From contig MIAY01000036.1 in assembly GCA_001829315.1 (NCBI GenBank), forward strand, positions 1 through 64,000: a stretch of DNA of 64,000 bases, given 5' to 3'. Numbering within the stretch: the first letter of the stretch is position 1; the number at the start of each line of letters is the position of its first letter. Shown here piece by piece: positions 33,751 through 43,639 of this stretch. The translations under genes and the position numbers were made by a program. Origin of the DNA: Spirochaetes bacterium GWE1_32_154. GTDB lineage: Bacteria > Spirochaetota > GWE2-31-10. Under the pieces are notes generated by a model that did not search any database, had not been told where the DNA came from, and saw nothing but the letters and a program-made list of their open reading frames with translations.

Positions 33751-35475
33751 TTACATTTTTTCAAGTGAATCTATTCCCAACAGATTCAATCCTGATTTTA
33801 ATACAAAGTGAACCGATTGAGTAATCATCAAACGAACCGTTTTAGCAGCTTCAGTATCAGCATTTAGAATTTGGAGATCATGATACATTTTGTTGTATAA
33901 TTTTGACAATTCATAAAGGTAACTGCATATTTCAAGTGGTGAATATTCTAAAGCAGCCTTATTGATAACAGAATCAAAATCGGCAATTTTTGAAATAACA
34001 CTCCACTCAGTTTCGCAATACTCATACTCATCGAATGCCGTAGTAGTTTTAAAATCACCCGCTTTAATAAGTAATGAATTAATTCGCGCAGTTACATACT
34101 GTAAATACGGACCTGTGTTGCCGTCAAAACTGATTGATTTTTCCGGTATAAACATAACATCTTTTGATGTTGTGAAATTAAGTAAATAGTATTTTAAAGC
34201 CCCAAGGCTGATTTTTTCGGCTGTTGATTTCATATCATCAACTGACCATTCAGGGTGTTTTTCATTAATAACCTGATATGACATTTCGTGCAAAAGTTCC
34301 ATGAGGTTATCAGCATCAATTACTTTACCTTCACGGCTTTTCATTTTACCTTCTGGAAGATTAACCATACCATAACTTAAATGGTAACAATTATCAGCCC
34401 AGGTAAAGCCTAATTTTTTGAAAATAGCGAATAATGTCTGAAAATGATAAATCTGTTCTGAACCGACAACATAAATCATTTTATCAAAACCAAATAGCTC
34501 ACTTCTTTTTGCAGCCGTTCCAATATCCTGAGTGATGTAAATACTTGTGCCGTCACTTCGTAGTACGATTTTTTTATCAAGACCGACATCTTCATTATTA
34601 ATCCATACACCGCCATCCGCCTCTTTATAAAAAACAGACTTTTTAAGCCCTTCGGCGATTATATCTTTACCATACAAATAGGTTTCGCTTTCATACTGAT
34701 AATTATCAAATGAAATCCCCATTCTATTGTATGTTTTTTTAATTCCGTCAACAGCCCATTTATTCATTGTAGTCCACAGTTCTATTGTTTCAGGATCTTT
34801 TTGCTCCCATTTAACAAGCATTTCCTGCGCTGCTTTTTCAAGTTCAGGATTTTTCTCTGATTCTATTGCATATTTAACATAATACTCACCGACTAAATGA
34901 TCACTTTTTTTCCCGGCTGATTCAGGTGTAACACCGTTACCAAATAATTTGTATGCAAGCATTGATTTGCAAATATGTATCCCCCGGTCATTTATGAGGT
35001 TTACTTTATTTACTTTGTATCCTGCTTTTGTATAAATCCTTGCCATACTGTCGCCAAGTGCATTGTTTCTGCAGTGACCGAGATGAAGCGGTTTATTGGT
35101 ATTAGGACAACTGAATTCGATTAAAACTGATTCGTTTTTATCCGGTTGAGTACCTATTGTAACATTCTGCTGTAATGCAGTTACCAGTATTTCTTTGGAT
35201 ATTATTTTTCTATTTAAAAAGAGATTTAAGTAAGGTCCTTTCACTTCAGCTCTTTCAATAATTCTCATTGATGACAATTTTTCTTTTATAATACCGGATA
35301 TTTGAGGAGGTGCCATTTTAAGTTCTTTAGAAAACTTGAACATTGGAAATGCAATATCACCCATTTCAGGATTTGGTGGAATTTCTGAAATAATCTCAGG
35401 ATTTGATAAACCCATTTCCTGTAATACTTTAGCAATGATTTCTTTTATTTCAATAAAATATTTTTCTTTAACCAT
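33751..35475 (-). CDS. argS: Arginyl-tRNA synthetase
   Basis: A 574-residue class I synthetase. The HIGH-type motif is HLGH in NTNKPLHLGHCRNN, and the N-terminal additional domain and C-terminal anticodon-binding helical domain (YELSKLYNKMYHD, ending LLGIDSLEKM) are complete. It charges tRNA-Arg; a KMSKS-like element appears as GKMKSREGKV. The start has GAGGG before ATG. It is divergent from valS across 158 bases. Confidence 0.95.
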   Translation of the reverse strand: MVKEKYFIEIKEIIAKVLQEMGLSNPEIISEIPPNPEMGDIAFPMFKFSKELKMAPPQISGIIKEKLSSMRIIERAEVKGPYLNLFLNRKIISKEILVTALQQNVTIGTQPDKNESVLIEFSCPNTNKPLHLGHCRNNALGDSMARIYTKAGYKVNKVNLINDRGIHICKSMLAYKLFGNGVTPESAGKKSDHLVGEYYVKYAIESEKNPELEKAAQEMLVKWEQKDPETIELWTTMNKWAVDGIKKTYNRMGISFDNYQYESETYLYGKDIIAEGLKKSVFYKEADGGVWINNEDVGLDKKIVLRSDGTSIYITQDIGTAAKRSELFGFDKMIYVVGSEQIYHFQTLFAIFKKLGFTWADNCYHLSYGMVNLPEGKMKSREGKVIDADNLMELLHEMSYQVINEKHPEWSVDDMKSTAEKISLGALKYYLLNFTTSKDVMFIPEKSISFDGNTGPYLQYVTARINSLLIKAGDFKTTTAFDEYEYCETEWSVISKIADFDSVINKAALEYSPLEICSYLYELSKLYNKMYHDLQILNADTEAAKTVRLMITQSVHFVLKSGLNLLGIDSLEKM

Positions 35476-35530
35476 GCAGCCCTCACCGATTATTTGTGTA
35501 TAGTCTATTTTATTGTATGTATAATATAAA

Positions 35531-35591
35531 TATCCAAAGATGTCTATTCCGGGATGCGGTCAAATTCGATTATAATTGACATTTTTGGATA
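35531..35591. promoter_or_regulatory. Inverted repeat in the argS-valS divergent promoter region
   Basis: The arms at 35531-35544 (TATCCAAAGATGTC) and 35578-35591 (GACATTTTTGGATA) are complementary at 13 of 14 positions with a 33-base spacer. The right arm covers the valS -35 region. It could be a regulator site or a transcript hairpin. Confidence 0.4.
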
Positions 35592-35604
35592 TTTCATATA
35601 GATT
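35576..35604 (+). promoter_or_regulatory. Promoter candidate of valS
   Basis: TTGACA, a 17-base spacer and TAGATT end 29 bases before the chosen valS ATG. The -35 is consensus and the -10 is fair. Confidence 0.6.
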
Positions 35605-35633
35605 TATTGAAAATAAGCCAGCCGGAGTGTGTC

Positions 35634-38309
35634 ATGGGGATCGAATTAAATAAAAGCTATAATCCAAAAGATTTTGAAGATAAATGGTATTCATATTGGC
35701 AGGAAAAAGGCTATTTCAGCCCTCGAAAAGGTAAAAAAAATGAAACCTTTTCAATAGTAATTCCACCACCGAATGTTACTGCCGTTCTTCACATGGGGCA
35801 CGGTTTAAATAATACAATTCAGGATATATTGATTCGATATAAAAGAATGTCAGGCTATGAAGTTCTCTGGGTTCCCGGAACCGATCATGCCGGTATTGCA
35901 ACACAGAATGTTGTCGAAAAAGAACTTGCGAAAGAAGGCAAAAAACGGACTGATTTCACCCGTGAAGCTTTTATTGAAAGAGTATGGAAAACAGCGTTAA
36001 GTCATCAGGGCTCAATAATATCCCAGCTGAAAAAAATGGGTTGCAGTGCTGACTGGAATTATAATGCATTTACATTCGACGAAGAAAGAAGCCGGGCGGT
36101 TAAAAAAGTTTTCATTGAGTTATATAATAGCGGCATGGTTTATAAATCAAAATATATTGTAAACTGGTGTCCGAGATGTAATACGGCTTTAGCTGATGAT
36201 GAAGTTGAACACGAAAACAAAAGCGGCAGAATCTGGTATATTAAATATCCCGTAAAAGGAACTGATGATTTTATAACCGTTGCAACAACCCGGCCGGAAA
36301 CAATGCTTGGTGACACTGCGATTGCTTTCGGTGAAAATGACGAGCGATTTCTGCAGTATAAATATTCAACATTTATAGTACCCATTGTTAACAGAGAAAT
36401 AATACCGATTTATGACAGCTATGTTGACCCTGCATTTGGAACCGGTGCCGTAAAAGTAACACCTGCACACGACCCGAATGATTTTGAAATGGGGAAAAGA
36501 CATAATCTTGAATTTATTAACATTATGAATAATGATGCAACCATGAATGAAATGGTTCCTGAAAAATATAGAGGGCTTGATCGATACGAATGTCGAAAAC
36601 TTGTCGTAAAAGACCTTGAAGCATTGGGTTTACTTGTTAAAGTTGAAGTTCACGCCAATTCTGTGGGACAATGTTACCGCTGTGATACCGTTGTTGAACC
36701 GCGATATTCTGATCAGTGGTTTGTTAAAATGAAAGAGCTTGCAGCTCCTGCGTTACAGGTAGTTGAAGATGGAAAAATTGAGTTTTTACCTGCGAGATGG
36801 ATTAAAGTATATAACAACTGGTTAACCAATATACGTGACTGGTGTATTTCACGACAATTATGGTGGGGACATAGAATTCCTGTGTATGTTTGTCAGAAAT
36901 GTTTTAAAATGGTTGCAGCAGAAGATACGCCGGCTGTTTGTGATGCTTGCGGTCACACTCATTTTGTTCAGGAAGAAGACGTTCTGGATACCTGGTTTTC
37001 ATCGTGGTTATGGCCGTTTTCTACCCTTGGCTGGCCGGATGACATTGAGAAAAACAAACGGTTTTATCCGACATCTACACTTGTTACCGGACCGGATATA
37101 ATATTCTTCTGGGTTGCCCGTATGATAATGGCAGGTCTTCATTTTATGAAAGACATTCCTTTTAATCGTGTATTTTTTACCGGTATGGTAATGGATTTAC
37201 AGGGCCGAAAAATGTCTAAATCTCTCGGAAACGGTATTGATCCTTTTGATGTTATTGAAAGACATGGAGCTGATGCACTTCGTTACACGATGATCGCTAT
37301 TGTCAGCCCGAACCAGAATCTGAAACTCGGTTTTCCAAAAGAAGATGATAAAGAAGCGGTTGATTCATTTGAAATCGGTGCCCGGTTTGCCAATAAAATA
37401 TGGAATGCGTCACGATATATCCTTATGAATATTCCTGATGATTTCACTCTTATTCCAATTGAGAAAGTTAAAAAAGATATATTTGACAGCTGGATTTTGT
37501 CAGAATTAAATAAAGCATCGGCTGTAATTAATGAAGCGCTTGAAAATGCACGGTTTAATGATGCTGCGAAAGATTTACAGGCGTTTTTCTGGCATAATTA
37601 TTGTGATTATTTTGTTGAACTTTCTAAAACAAGAATGTTTGGCGGTGATCAACAAACTAAAAACGAAGTGCTGTCTGTATTATTGTATGTTTTAAAAGAA
37701 TTTTTAAAGTTGTTACATCCTATAATGCCTTTTATAACAGAAGAAATTTATCAGACGTTACCGGAACATGGTGAATCTATAATGATTGAGGATTACCCGG
37801 TTTTTGACAGTTCAAAAGTTGATGTAACTTCAGAATTGAAAGCAAAAAAATTCTTTGATATTTTGTATCTTGCACGAAATATCCGGGGGGAAATGAATGT
37901 TCCGCTTGAGAAAAAACTTGAAATCCGTATTAAAACCGATGATAGTGATATTATTGAAATCTGTTCAAAATACAAAAAGGAATTACTCAATCTTGCAAAA
38001 GGCGAAAGTATAGAAACAGGAAGTACCATAACAAAACCAAAAGGTTCTGCTACCGGTGCCAATGAATTCTGCGAGGTTTACATCCCGTTAGAGGGAATTA
38101 TTGATGTCGCAGCTGAAATTGACCGGTTGACAAAAGAACTTGGTAAAGTCACCAAAGATCTTGAGCGAACTCAAGGCAAATTGAATAATGAGAGTTTTGT
38201 TTCTAAAGCGCCACCTGATGTTATTGAAAAAGAAAATGCAAAACTCGAAGAGTTTTCATCACTCAGTGGTAAATTAACAAAAAATATTGAAATGCTAAAA
38301 GGTTTATAA
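35634..38309 (+). CDS. valS: Valyl-tRNA synthetase
   Basis: An 891-residue class I synthetase: PPPNVTAVLHMGHG (HIGH motif), the editing domain (TTRPETMLGDTA, GTGAVKVTPAHDPNDFEMG), the KMSKS motif in QGRKMSKSLGNG and a C-terminal coiled coil (AAEIDRLTKELGKVTKDL). Zinc-type CxxC pairs (CQKC, CDAC) are present. The ATG at 35634 is preferred over the TTG at 35607 because GGAG lies 8 bases upstream. It charges and proofreads tRNA-Val. Confidence 0.96.
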   Translation: MGIELNKSYNPKDFEDKWYSYWQEKGYFSPRKGKKNETFSIVIPPPNVTAVLHMGHGLNNTIQDILIRYKRMSGYEVLWVPGTDHAGIATQNVVEKELAKEGKKRTDFTREAFIERVWKTALSHQGSIISQLKKMGCSADWNYNAFTFDEERSRAVKKVFIELYNSGMVYKSKYIVNWCPRCNTALADDEVEHENKSGRIWYIKYPVKGTDDFITVATTRPETMLGDTAIAFGENDERFLQYKYSTFIVPIVNREIIPIYDSYVDPAFGTGAVKVTPAHDPNDFEMGKRHNLEFINIMNNDATMNEMVPEKYRGLDRYECRKLVVKDLEALGLLVKVEVHANSVGQCYRCDTVVEPRYSDQWFVKMKELAAPALQVVEDGKIEFLPARWIKVYNNWLTNIRDWCISRQLWWGHRIPVYVCQKCFKMVAAEDTPAVCDACGHTHFVQEEDVLDTWFSSWLWPFSTLGWPDDIEKNKRFYPTSTLVTGPDIIFFWVARMIMAGLHFMKDIPFNRVFFTGMVMDLQGRKMSKSLGNGIDPFDVIERHGADALRYTMIAIVSPNQNLKLGFPKEDDKEAVDSFEIGARFANKIWNASRYILMNIPDDFTLIPIEKVKKDIFDSWILSELNKASAVINEALENARFNDAAKDLQAFFWHNYCDYFVELSKTRMFGGDQQTKNEVLSVLLYVLKEFLKLLHPIMPFITEEIYQTLPEHGESIMIEDYPVFDSSKVDVTSELKAKKFFDILYLARNIRGEMNVPLEKKLEIRIKTDDSDIIEICSKYKKELLNLAKGESIETGSTITKPKGSATGANEFCEVYIPLEGIIDVAAEIDRLTKELGKVTKDLERTQGKLNNESFVSKAPPDVIEKENAKLEEFSSLSGKLTKNIEMLKGL

Positions 38310-38320
38310 TATGAGTGTCT

Positions 38321-39421
38321 ATGAATAACAGGATTAATGCACTATTAAAAATGACAGAACGATGGGTGGTTTCTTCAATAATTACTTCAGATCAGGCTGA
38401 AGTAATCAAAAATGAACTGGAATCACAATCGGCTGTTATTCATACAAAAAATGCAAAAAAATTTATTCTGACACTCACCAATTTATTATTAACTATCGGT
38501 ATAATTCTTATTTTATCGGGGCTTATTTATTTTGTTGCTTCAAATTGGCAACAAATGAGCAAAGTGTATAAACTGTCTTTCATTTTTGGTATGGTTTTTC
38601 TGTTTTATGCGACCGGATTAATTCTTGATGGTATACAAAAAAGACAAACGTTTATTGTGAGGCTCTGCTACATTGCAGGAATTATATCGTTTGGTATTGC
38701 ACTGTCACTGATTGGTCAGATCTACAATATGAATGCTAATTCCGCCCGGTTTTTTCTGATATGGTCTATCCCGGCTCTGCTTTTTGCTGTTTTCACCGGA
38801 TTTGAAGTTTTCATCACAATTTCTGTGATTTTAATCAATATATCATTGTTTTTTCACTTTTTTCCTGATGCACGCTTCTGGAATAATCTCTATTCATCAG
38901 TCATTGTCAAAAATTTTCTGATTATTATTCTTTTTAATTTGATTATCCCGGTTACGAAAGAATTGGTTGTTAATCTGCCGGCTCGTATATTTATTCGGGT
39001 AAAAGATAGATTTCATGCTGTGTATCAGAGGTCATTTCATGCAAAGTATGCAGATTTTGCCTATACTTTTTCATATTTTCTCGTTTGCATTTATATGTAT
39101 CTGTTATCTTTTAAATTTTCATCTGAATCGCTTTTTATACCGATTAATATTGTTTTCATAGCTTTTATTATTGGTTCCTTCTATTACTATGCTTTGTATA
39201 AAAATAATCAGGTGATCGTTTATTACACATTAGTCATTTCAATTATCTATGCAATAACAAAATATATTGAGATTATTATTATTTTCATTGATGAATATCA
39301 TCTTGAAATAGAACAGATATTGGTTTTATTGCTTTGTAGCGGTTTATGTATATTTCCTCTTATGATGTATCTGACAGGGGAATTTGTGCGATTTTTAAAG
39401 AGGCGCAATTATGAAAAATGA
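38321..39421 (+). CDS. DUF2157 membrane protein
   Basis: About 366 residues: a short helical cytosolic N-terminus (about 1-45, LESQSAVIH region), then about ten membrane helices. The GIILILSGLIYFVASNWQQMS segment is the DUF2157 signature. The function is unknown. The start is uncertain between GTG 38315 and ATG 38321, as both lack a good ribosome binding site. It begins 11 bases after valS and overlaps the next gene by 11 bases. It forms a trio with DUF4401 and GDYXXLXY genes that recurs in many bacteria. Confidence 0.8.
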   Translation: MNNRINALLKMTERWVVSSIITSDQAEVIKNELESQSAVIHTKNAKKFILTLTNLLLTIGIILILSGLIYFVASNWQQMSKVYKLSFIFGMVFLFYATGLILDGIQKRQTFIVRLCYIAGIISFGIALSLIGQIYNMNANSARFFLIWSIPALLFAVFTGFEVFITISVILINISLFFHFFPDARFWNNLYSSVIVKNFLIIILFNLIIPVTKELVVNLPARIFIRVKDRFHAVYQRSFHAKYADFAYTFSYFLVCIYMYLLSFKFSSESLFIPINIVFIAFIIGSFYYYALYKNNQVIVYYTLVISIIYAITKYIEIIIIFIDEYHLEIEQILVLLLCSGLCIFPLMMYLTGEFVRFLKRRNYEK

Positions 39422-40358
39422 TGTTGATTATTATATCGAAACAGTCAAAACATTCACAAAAAAAGGAATTATTGATTCAGAACAGGAAAAACATTGTATT
39501 AGTTCATTATCAGACGAACCTGAAAAACAAAAATTGTTGTCAAAAATAGTATATTCAATAGTAGCATTTTTAGGCGGGATTTGTATCGGCGGTTCACTTT
39601 TACTTCTTATTACCACTCAAGTTTCATCAATTAAACCGGAATCTCTCTTTTTTCTCAGTTATCTCATTTACCTTGTGCCGGCGATTATTTTCTATCGACT
39701 CCACAAACATGAATTGGGAGTAACTTTTTTTCATATGGCATCCATCATAGCTTCATTTTTTGTAATCATCATCATCAATGACTCGATGTCTAAAGCAGTC
39801 CCATTTGTATGTATCTGGTTGTTGCCTGTCATCGCAGGTTTTTTTATTATACATACAATTTCTACAAGAATTATACTGGTGATTTCAATTCAATATGTTG
39901 TGGCAGCATTGCTGACCAATAGTATGGATAGCAGAGATTATCTTTTTTATATATTCTTTATTCTACTTGTTTTAAACGGGCTTTTTTTTCTTACAGGCTT
40001 GTTTATTCGAAATGAATTGGGTATTTTCATTCAGAAAATAACGTTCTTTTTTATGTTATTGTATTTTTTTAGTATGACCTTTTTCAATGAATATGAATTT
40101 TCAACTATTTGGTACCCGGTTTTAAATATTTTGTTTTTTATTATTCCGGTTATTGGGGTATTAATTTTCACTCGATATTCAATGAAATATTATCAGACGA
40201 TTTCGCTTGTATTCTGGGTACTTTTTTTATTCTATAAATATTATGATTTAACATGGAAGTTACTCCATAAATCACTCTTTCTTGTTCTAACCGGAATTTT
40301 ATTTGTTATAACCGGCAGTTGCATTGCGATTTTTAAAGGAGTCTACAAAGATGAATAA
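39411..40358 (+). CDS. DUF4401-like membrane protein
   Basis: A 315-residue protein with a short soluble N-terminus (residues 1-45) and about nine to ten membrane helices. The FLGGICIGGSLLLLITTQ segment matches DUF4401-type proteins, which co-occur with DUF2157. The function is unknown. It overlaps both neighbours, so the trio is likely translated together and may form one membrane complex (inference). Confidence 0.7.
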   Translation: MKNDVDYYIETVKTFTKKGIIDSEQEKHCISSLSDEPEKQKLLSKIVYSIVAFLGGICIGGSLLLLITTQVSSIKPESLFFLSYLIYLVPAIIFYRLHKHELGVTFFHMASIIASFFVIIIINDSMSKAVPFVCIWLLPVIAGFFIIHTISTRIILVISIQYVVAALLTNSMDSRDYLFYIFFILLVLNGLFFLTGLFIRNELGIFIQKITFFFMLLYFFSMTFFNEYEFSTIWYPVLNILFFIIPVIGVLIFTRYSMKYYQTISLVFWVLFLFYKYYDLTWKLLHKSLFLVLTGILFVITGSCIAIFKGVYKDE

Positions 40359-40833
40359 TCTATATCGTCGGGTTATCCTTGTATCTATTATTCTGTCGCA
40401 ATTACTTTTTTTGTTTTTCGCTGTATTTGATCAGGAAAACCGCCTTAATGACGGTGAACTTATTACAATTGAAATTCTGCCGGTTGATCCCCGATCACTT
40501 ATGCAGGGTGATTATGTTGTTTTGAGATATGATATTTCATTTATCGATGGAATAAATCAAATAACCGCCGGCTCTAAGATTAACATTATTGTAATTCCCG
40601 ATGCAAAGGACATATACCGTTTTAGTAGAGTTGCACAAAATGATGAGAAACTGCAGGCGAATGAAGTTCTTATTTCCGGCGAGATCAAAGGCGATCAGAT
40701 ATTCTATGGTATTGAGAGTTACTTTGTCGAAGAGAATACCGGTTTGGAAATCGAACGAACTGCTAAGCATGCTCTTGTCAGAGTACATAAAGACGGAAAA
40801 GCAAAACTTATTAAACTTATAGAGCCTCAATAG
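40351..40833 (+). CDS. GDYXXLXY domain protein
   Basis: A 160-residue protein with one N-terminal membrane helix (VILVSIILSQLLFLFFAVF) and the signature GDYVVLRY near residue 51 within LPVDPRSLMQGDY. The remainder is a beta-rich extracytoplasmic domain. The ATG at 40351 has GGAG upstream; the longer frame from 40324 does not. It is the third member of the DUF2157/DUF4401/GDYXXLXY trio. The role is unknown. Confidence 0.85.
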   Translation: MNNLYRRVILVSIILSQLLFLFFAVFDQENRLNDGELITIEILPVDPRSLMQGDYVVLRYDISFIDGINQITAGSKINIIVIPDAKDIYRFSRVAQNDEKLQANEVLISGEIKGDQIFYGIESYFVEENTGLEIERTAKHALVRVHKDGKAKLIKLIEPQ

Positions 40834-40893
40834 AATAATGCGGTTTCCAAAATATTATTTTTGAGATTGACTTTTTTATAGAATAATATTACC

Positions 40894-40918
40894 TTAAATG
40901 CAAATAAATTGCATTTAA
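40894..40918. promoter_or_regulatory. Palindromic operator candidate (Zur-like box) before znuA
   Basis: Perfect 10-bp arms, TTAAATGCAA and TTGCATTTAA, are separated by 5 bases and lie 15 bases before the znuA ATG, behind a TTGACT promoter-like hexamer at about 40868. A 9-10 bp inverted repeat next to a zinc uptake operon is what a Fur-family (Zur) site looks like. The regulator itself is not in the window. Confidence 0.6.
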
Positions 40919-40933
40919 AACCGGAGATCCATA

Positions 40934-41866
40934 ATGCGGACGTTAATACTCATTACATTTTCATTTCTACTTGCATTATTTTCAACGGGATGTAAAAGAA
41001 CTCAAGCACCAGACGACCTCACTGTCTTTGTCAGCATTCTGCCGCAAAAATATTTTGTAGAAAAAATTGCAGGCAATACGGTAAAAGTTGAAGTTCTTGT
41101 TTCACCGGGAAAAAACCCTCATACATACGAACCGACACCGCAACAAGTAATGTCTTTGGGGAATGCAAAAGCATTATTTACCATTGGCGTTGCGTTTGAA
41201 AACACATTTTTGCCAAAAATTCAAAATACACTTACATCACTTAGAATAGTTGACACTTCAATCGGCATAACCAAACGGACATTGGAGTCTCACGATCATC
41301 ATGAAGATGAGGTTGAAGGTGAACACCATGAGGATGATCATCATGAGGACGAAAAAGAAGATGAGCATCATGAAGATGGTGTAAGCGACCCGCATATCTG
41401 GCTTTCACCTTCGCTGGTGAAAATACAAGCCCGAACTATCTATAACGCTTTAATTGAAATTAATCCCGCTAAAACCTCTTTATATACAACAGGATATGAA
41501 TCTTTAATAAACGAACTTGATGCATTAATCGCTGATTTAAAAAAAACATTAGCACCTTTTGAAGGAAGTTTACTGTTTGTATTTCATCCGTCATTTGGTT
41601 ATTTTGCCGATGAATTCGGGTTAAAACAGGTTGCTATTGAAACAGGCGGTAAAGAAACAACTCCTGCTCAGTTGATTAGAATAATTGAAGAGGCGCACAA
41701 AGAAAAGGTAAAAATTATTTTTGCTCAACCCGAATTCTCCCGGGAGAGTGCAAAAAAAATCGGACAGGCAGTCAACGGAACTGTAGTTATAGTAAACCCT
41801 TTACATGAGGATTATAGTAACAATCTACAATCAATTTCTTTGGAAATTGAAAAATCTTTTAAGTAG
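40934..41866 (+). CDS. znuA: Zinc ABC transporter substrate-binding lipoprotein
   Basis: A 310-residue cluster A-I binding protein. The signal ends in a lipobox (LFSTGC), so it is membrane-anchored. Metal ligands are visible in KNPHTYEPTP, in SDPHIWLSP and in VFHPSFGYFADEF. A His/Asp/Glu-rich loop (residues about 117-152, many HHED units) is typical of zinc-specific members. It delivers zinc to ZnuB. It is the first gene of znuACB and is preceded by a palindromic operator candidate. Confidence 0.92.
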   Translation: MRTLILITFSFLLALFSTGCKRTQAPDDLTVFVSILPQKYFVEKIAGNTVKVEVLVSPGKNPHTYEPTPQQVMSLGNAKALFTIGVAFENTFLPKIQNTLTSLRIVDTSIGITKRTLESHDHHEDEVEGEHHEDDHHEDEKEDEHHEDGVSDPHIWLSPSLVKIQARTIYNALIEINPAKTSLYTTGYESLINELDALIADLKKTLAPFEGSLLFVFHPSFGYFADEFGLKQVAIETGGKETTPAQLIRIIEEAHKEKVKIIFAQPEFSRESAKKIGQAVNGTVVIVNPLHEDYSNNLQSISLEIEKSFK

Positions 41867-41873
41867 GTATAAT

Positions 41874-42635
41874 GTGGGCAGTCAAATTGAGATTCAAAAT
41901 CTTTCATTTTCGTATGGAACTAATGCCGTATTAAAAAATATTAATTTTTCGATTGAAAAAAATCAGATAGTCACAATAATCGGACCAAACGGAGGAGGAA
42001 AAACAACTCTTCTTCGTCTCATTGCCGGTTTATTAGTTCCTGACAGCGGGAAAATACTTATCAATGGGAAACCGCCGAAATACAATAGTGGTCACATTGG
42101 TTATGTACCGCAACATTCTCATTTTGACAGTAAATATCCTATTACTGTTTTTGAGGTTGTATTATCCGGTCTTATTAAACCAATCGGGTTTTATTCAAAG
42201 GAAGACAAACTGAAAACCGAAAAAATGATTGAATATGTCGGGCTGGAATCAGTTAAAACAAAATCATTTCACAGTTTGTCCGGTGGTCAAAGCCAGCGTA
42301 TGCTTATTGCCAGGGCGTTGGTATCAGATGCAGATATTCTTTTACTGGATGAACCGACTTCAAATATAGATTCAAATAATGAAAAAAGCCTTCTCAATTT
42401 TCTAAAAAATATCAGTAACAAAATGACCGTTTTAATAGTCACTCATGATACAGGTTTTGTGTCGAGTATCACAGAAAGAGTATTTTGTATAAACAAAGAA
42501 ATAGTTGAGCATCCGATAGATTCAAATTTCAGTGACATTATTTCATCATCATATAGCGTGCCTACAAAGATTGTACGACACAATACTATTATTCCACCTC
42601 ATGAACAAAAAGGGTCCGGTATTCATTATGATTGA
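41874..42635 (+). CDS. znuC: Zinc ABC transporter ATP-binding protein
   Basis: A 253-residue ABC ATPase with Walker A GPNGGGKTT, signature LSGGQSQRM and Walker B ILLLDEPTS. The start is taken as GTG at 41874, 7 bases after the znuA stop, because the longer frame lies inside znuA and homology begins at IEIQNLSFSYG. It powers zinc import with ZnuB. It overlaps znuB by 8 bases. Confidence 0.9.
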   Translation: MGSQIEIQNLSFSYGTNAVLKNINFSIEKNQIVTIIGPNGGGKTTLLRLIAGLLVPDSGKILINGKPPKYNSGHIGYVPQHSHFDSKYPITVFEVVLSGLIKPIGFYSKEDKLKTEKMIEYVGLESVKTKSFHSLSGGQSQRMLIARALVSDADILLLDEPTSNIDSNNEKSLLNFLKNISNKMTVLIVTHDTGFVSSITERVFCINKEIVEHPIDSNFSDIISSSYSVPTKIVRHNTIIPPHEQKGSGIHYD

Positions 42636-43491
42636 TTTTTTTTACGCAGTTATAAATCCTGATGTATCATTTATCCGTTATGCCCTGATAGCCGGCATTT
42701 TATCCAGCATAGCATTTGGTATAATAGGAACATTTGTTGTTGTTAAACGGATGACCTATATAGCAGGTGCAATCAGCCACACATCACTTGGTGGAATAGG
42801 TTTATCACTATGGCTTAGCACTGTTGCGGGAATCAGTTTTCTTACCCCAATCACGGGGGCTTTAATTATTTCTTTACTTACCGGTCTTATTATTTCTTAC
42901 ACGATAATTAAAAAAGAAGAAAGGCTTGACACAGTAATAGGTGCTATCTGGTCAATTGGTATGTCAATCGGATTAATCTTTATTTATATAACACCCGGAT
43001 ATGGAGATCCGATGAGTTACCTTTTTGGTAATATTTTATTAATTTCAATTCATGACTTATTCATCATTGTTGTTTTAAATAGTGTCATTATTTTTGCAAG
43101 CGTTCTATTTCATAATCAATTTCTTGCAATTTTTTTTGATGAAGAATTTGCGAAGATTAGAGGCATTAAAACATATATCTATCAGATTATTTTAATACTC
43201 CTTATTTCATTAACGATAATATTATTAATAACCATCGTAGGAATTGTCATGGTAATAGCTTTATTAACTATTCCTGCTGCAATAGCCGGTATATTTACAA
43301 AAAAAATGAAAGTAATGATATTATTAGCCGTACTCATTTGTATGATAGTCACGTCAACCGGATTGGCGGTAAGTTATATGCTAAATCTCCCTACCGGTTC
43401 AGTCACAATTCTCATTTCCGGCATACTGTATTTGCTGGCGAAATCAGGTACATATTTTACTACAAGAATCTGGAAAAAATCTATTTATTAG
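42628..43491 (+). CDS. znuB: Zinc ABC transporter permease
   Basis: A 287-residue permease of the ABC-3 family with about eight helices. GTFVVVKRMTYIAGAISHTSLGGIG and LLTIPAAIAGIFTKKM are family motifs. The ATG at 42628 overlaps the end of znuC and leaves out an implausible longer frame. It ends the operon. Confidence 0.9.
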   Translation: MIDFFYAVINPDVSFIRYALIAGILSSIAFGIIGTFVVVKRMTYIAGAISHTSLGGIGLSLWLSTVAGISFLTPITGALIISLLTGLIISYTIIKKEERLDTVIGAIWSIGMSIGLIFIYITPGYGDPMSYLFGNILLISIHDLFIIVVLNSVIIFASVLFHNQFLAIFFDEEFAKIRGIKTYIYQIILILLISLTIILLITIVGIVMVIALLTIPAAIAGIFTKKMKVMILLAVLICMIVTSTGLAVSYMLNLPTGSVTILISGILYLLAKSGTYFTTRIWKKSIY

Positions 43492-43639
43492 TATAATTCT
43501 GTACGTTTTATTAAAAAAGAAGTGATATACTATCACCCATTACAATTTTAATGTCTTCAACTCCTTTACAACAACAAGGGGGGGTGATGCAAATGGTTTG
43601 ATATATTGGTATATGGATTTTAAATTTCAGGAGGAAATC

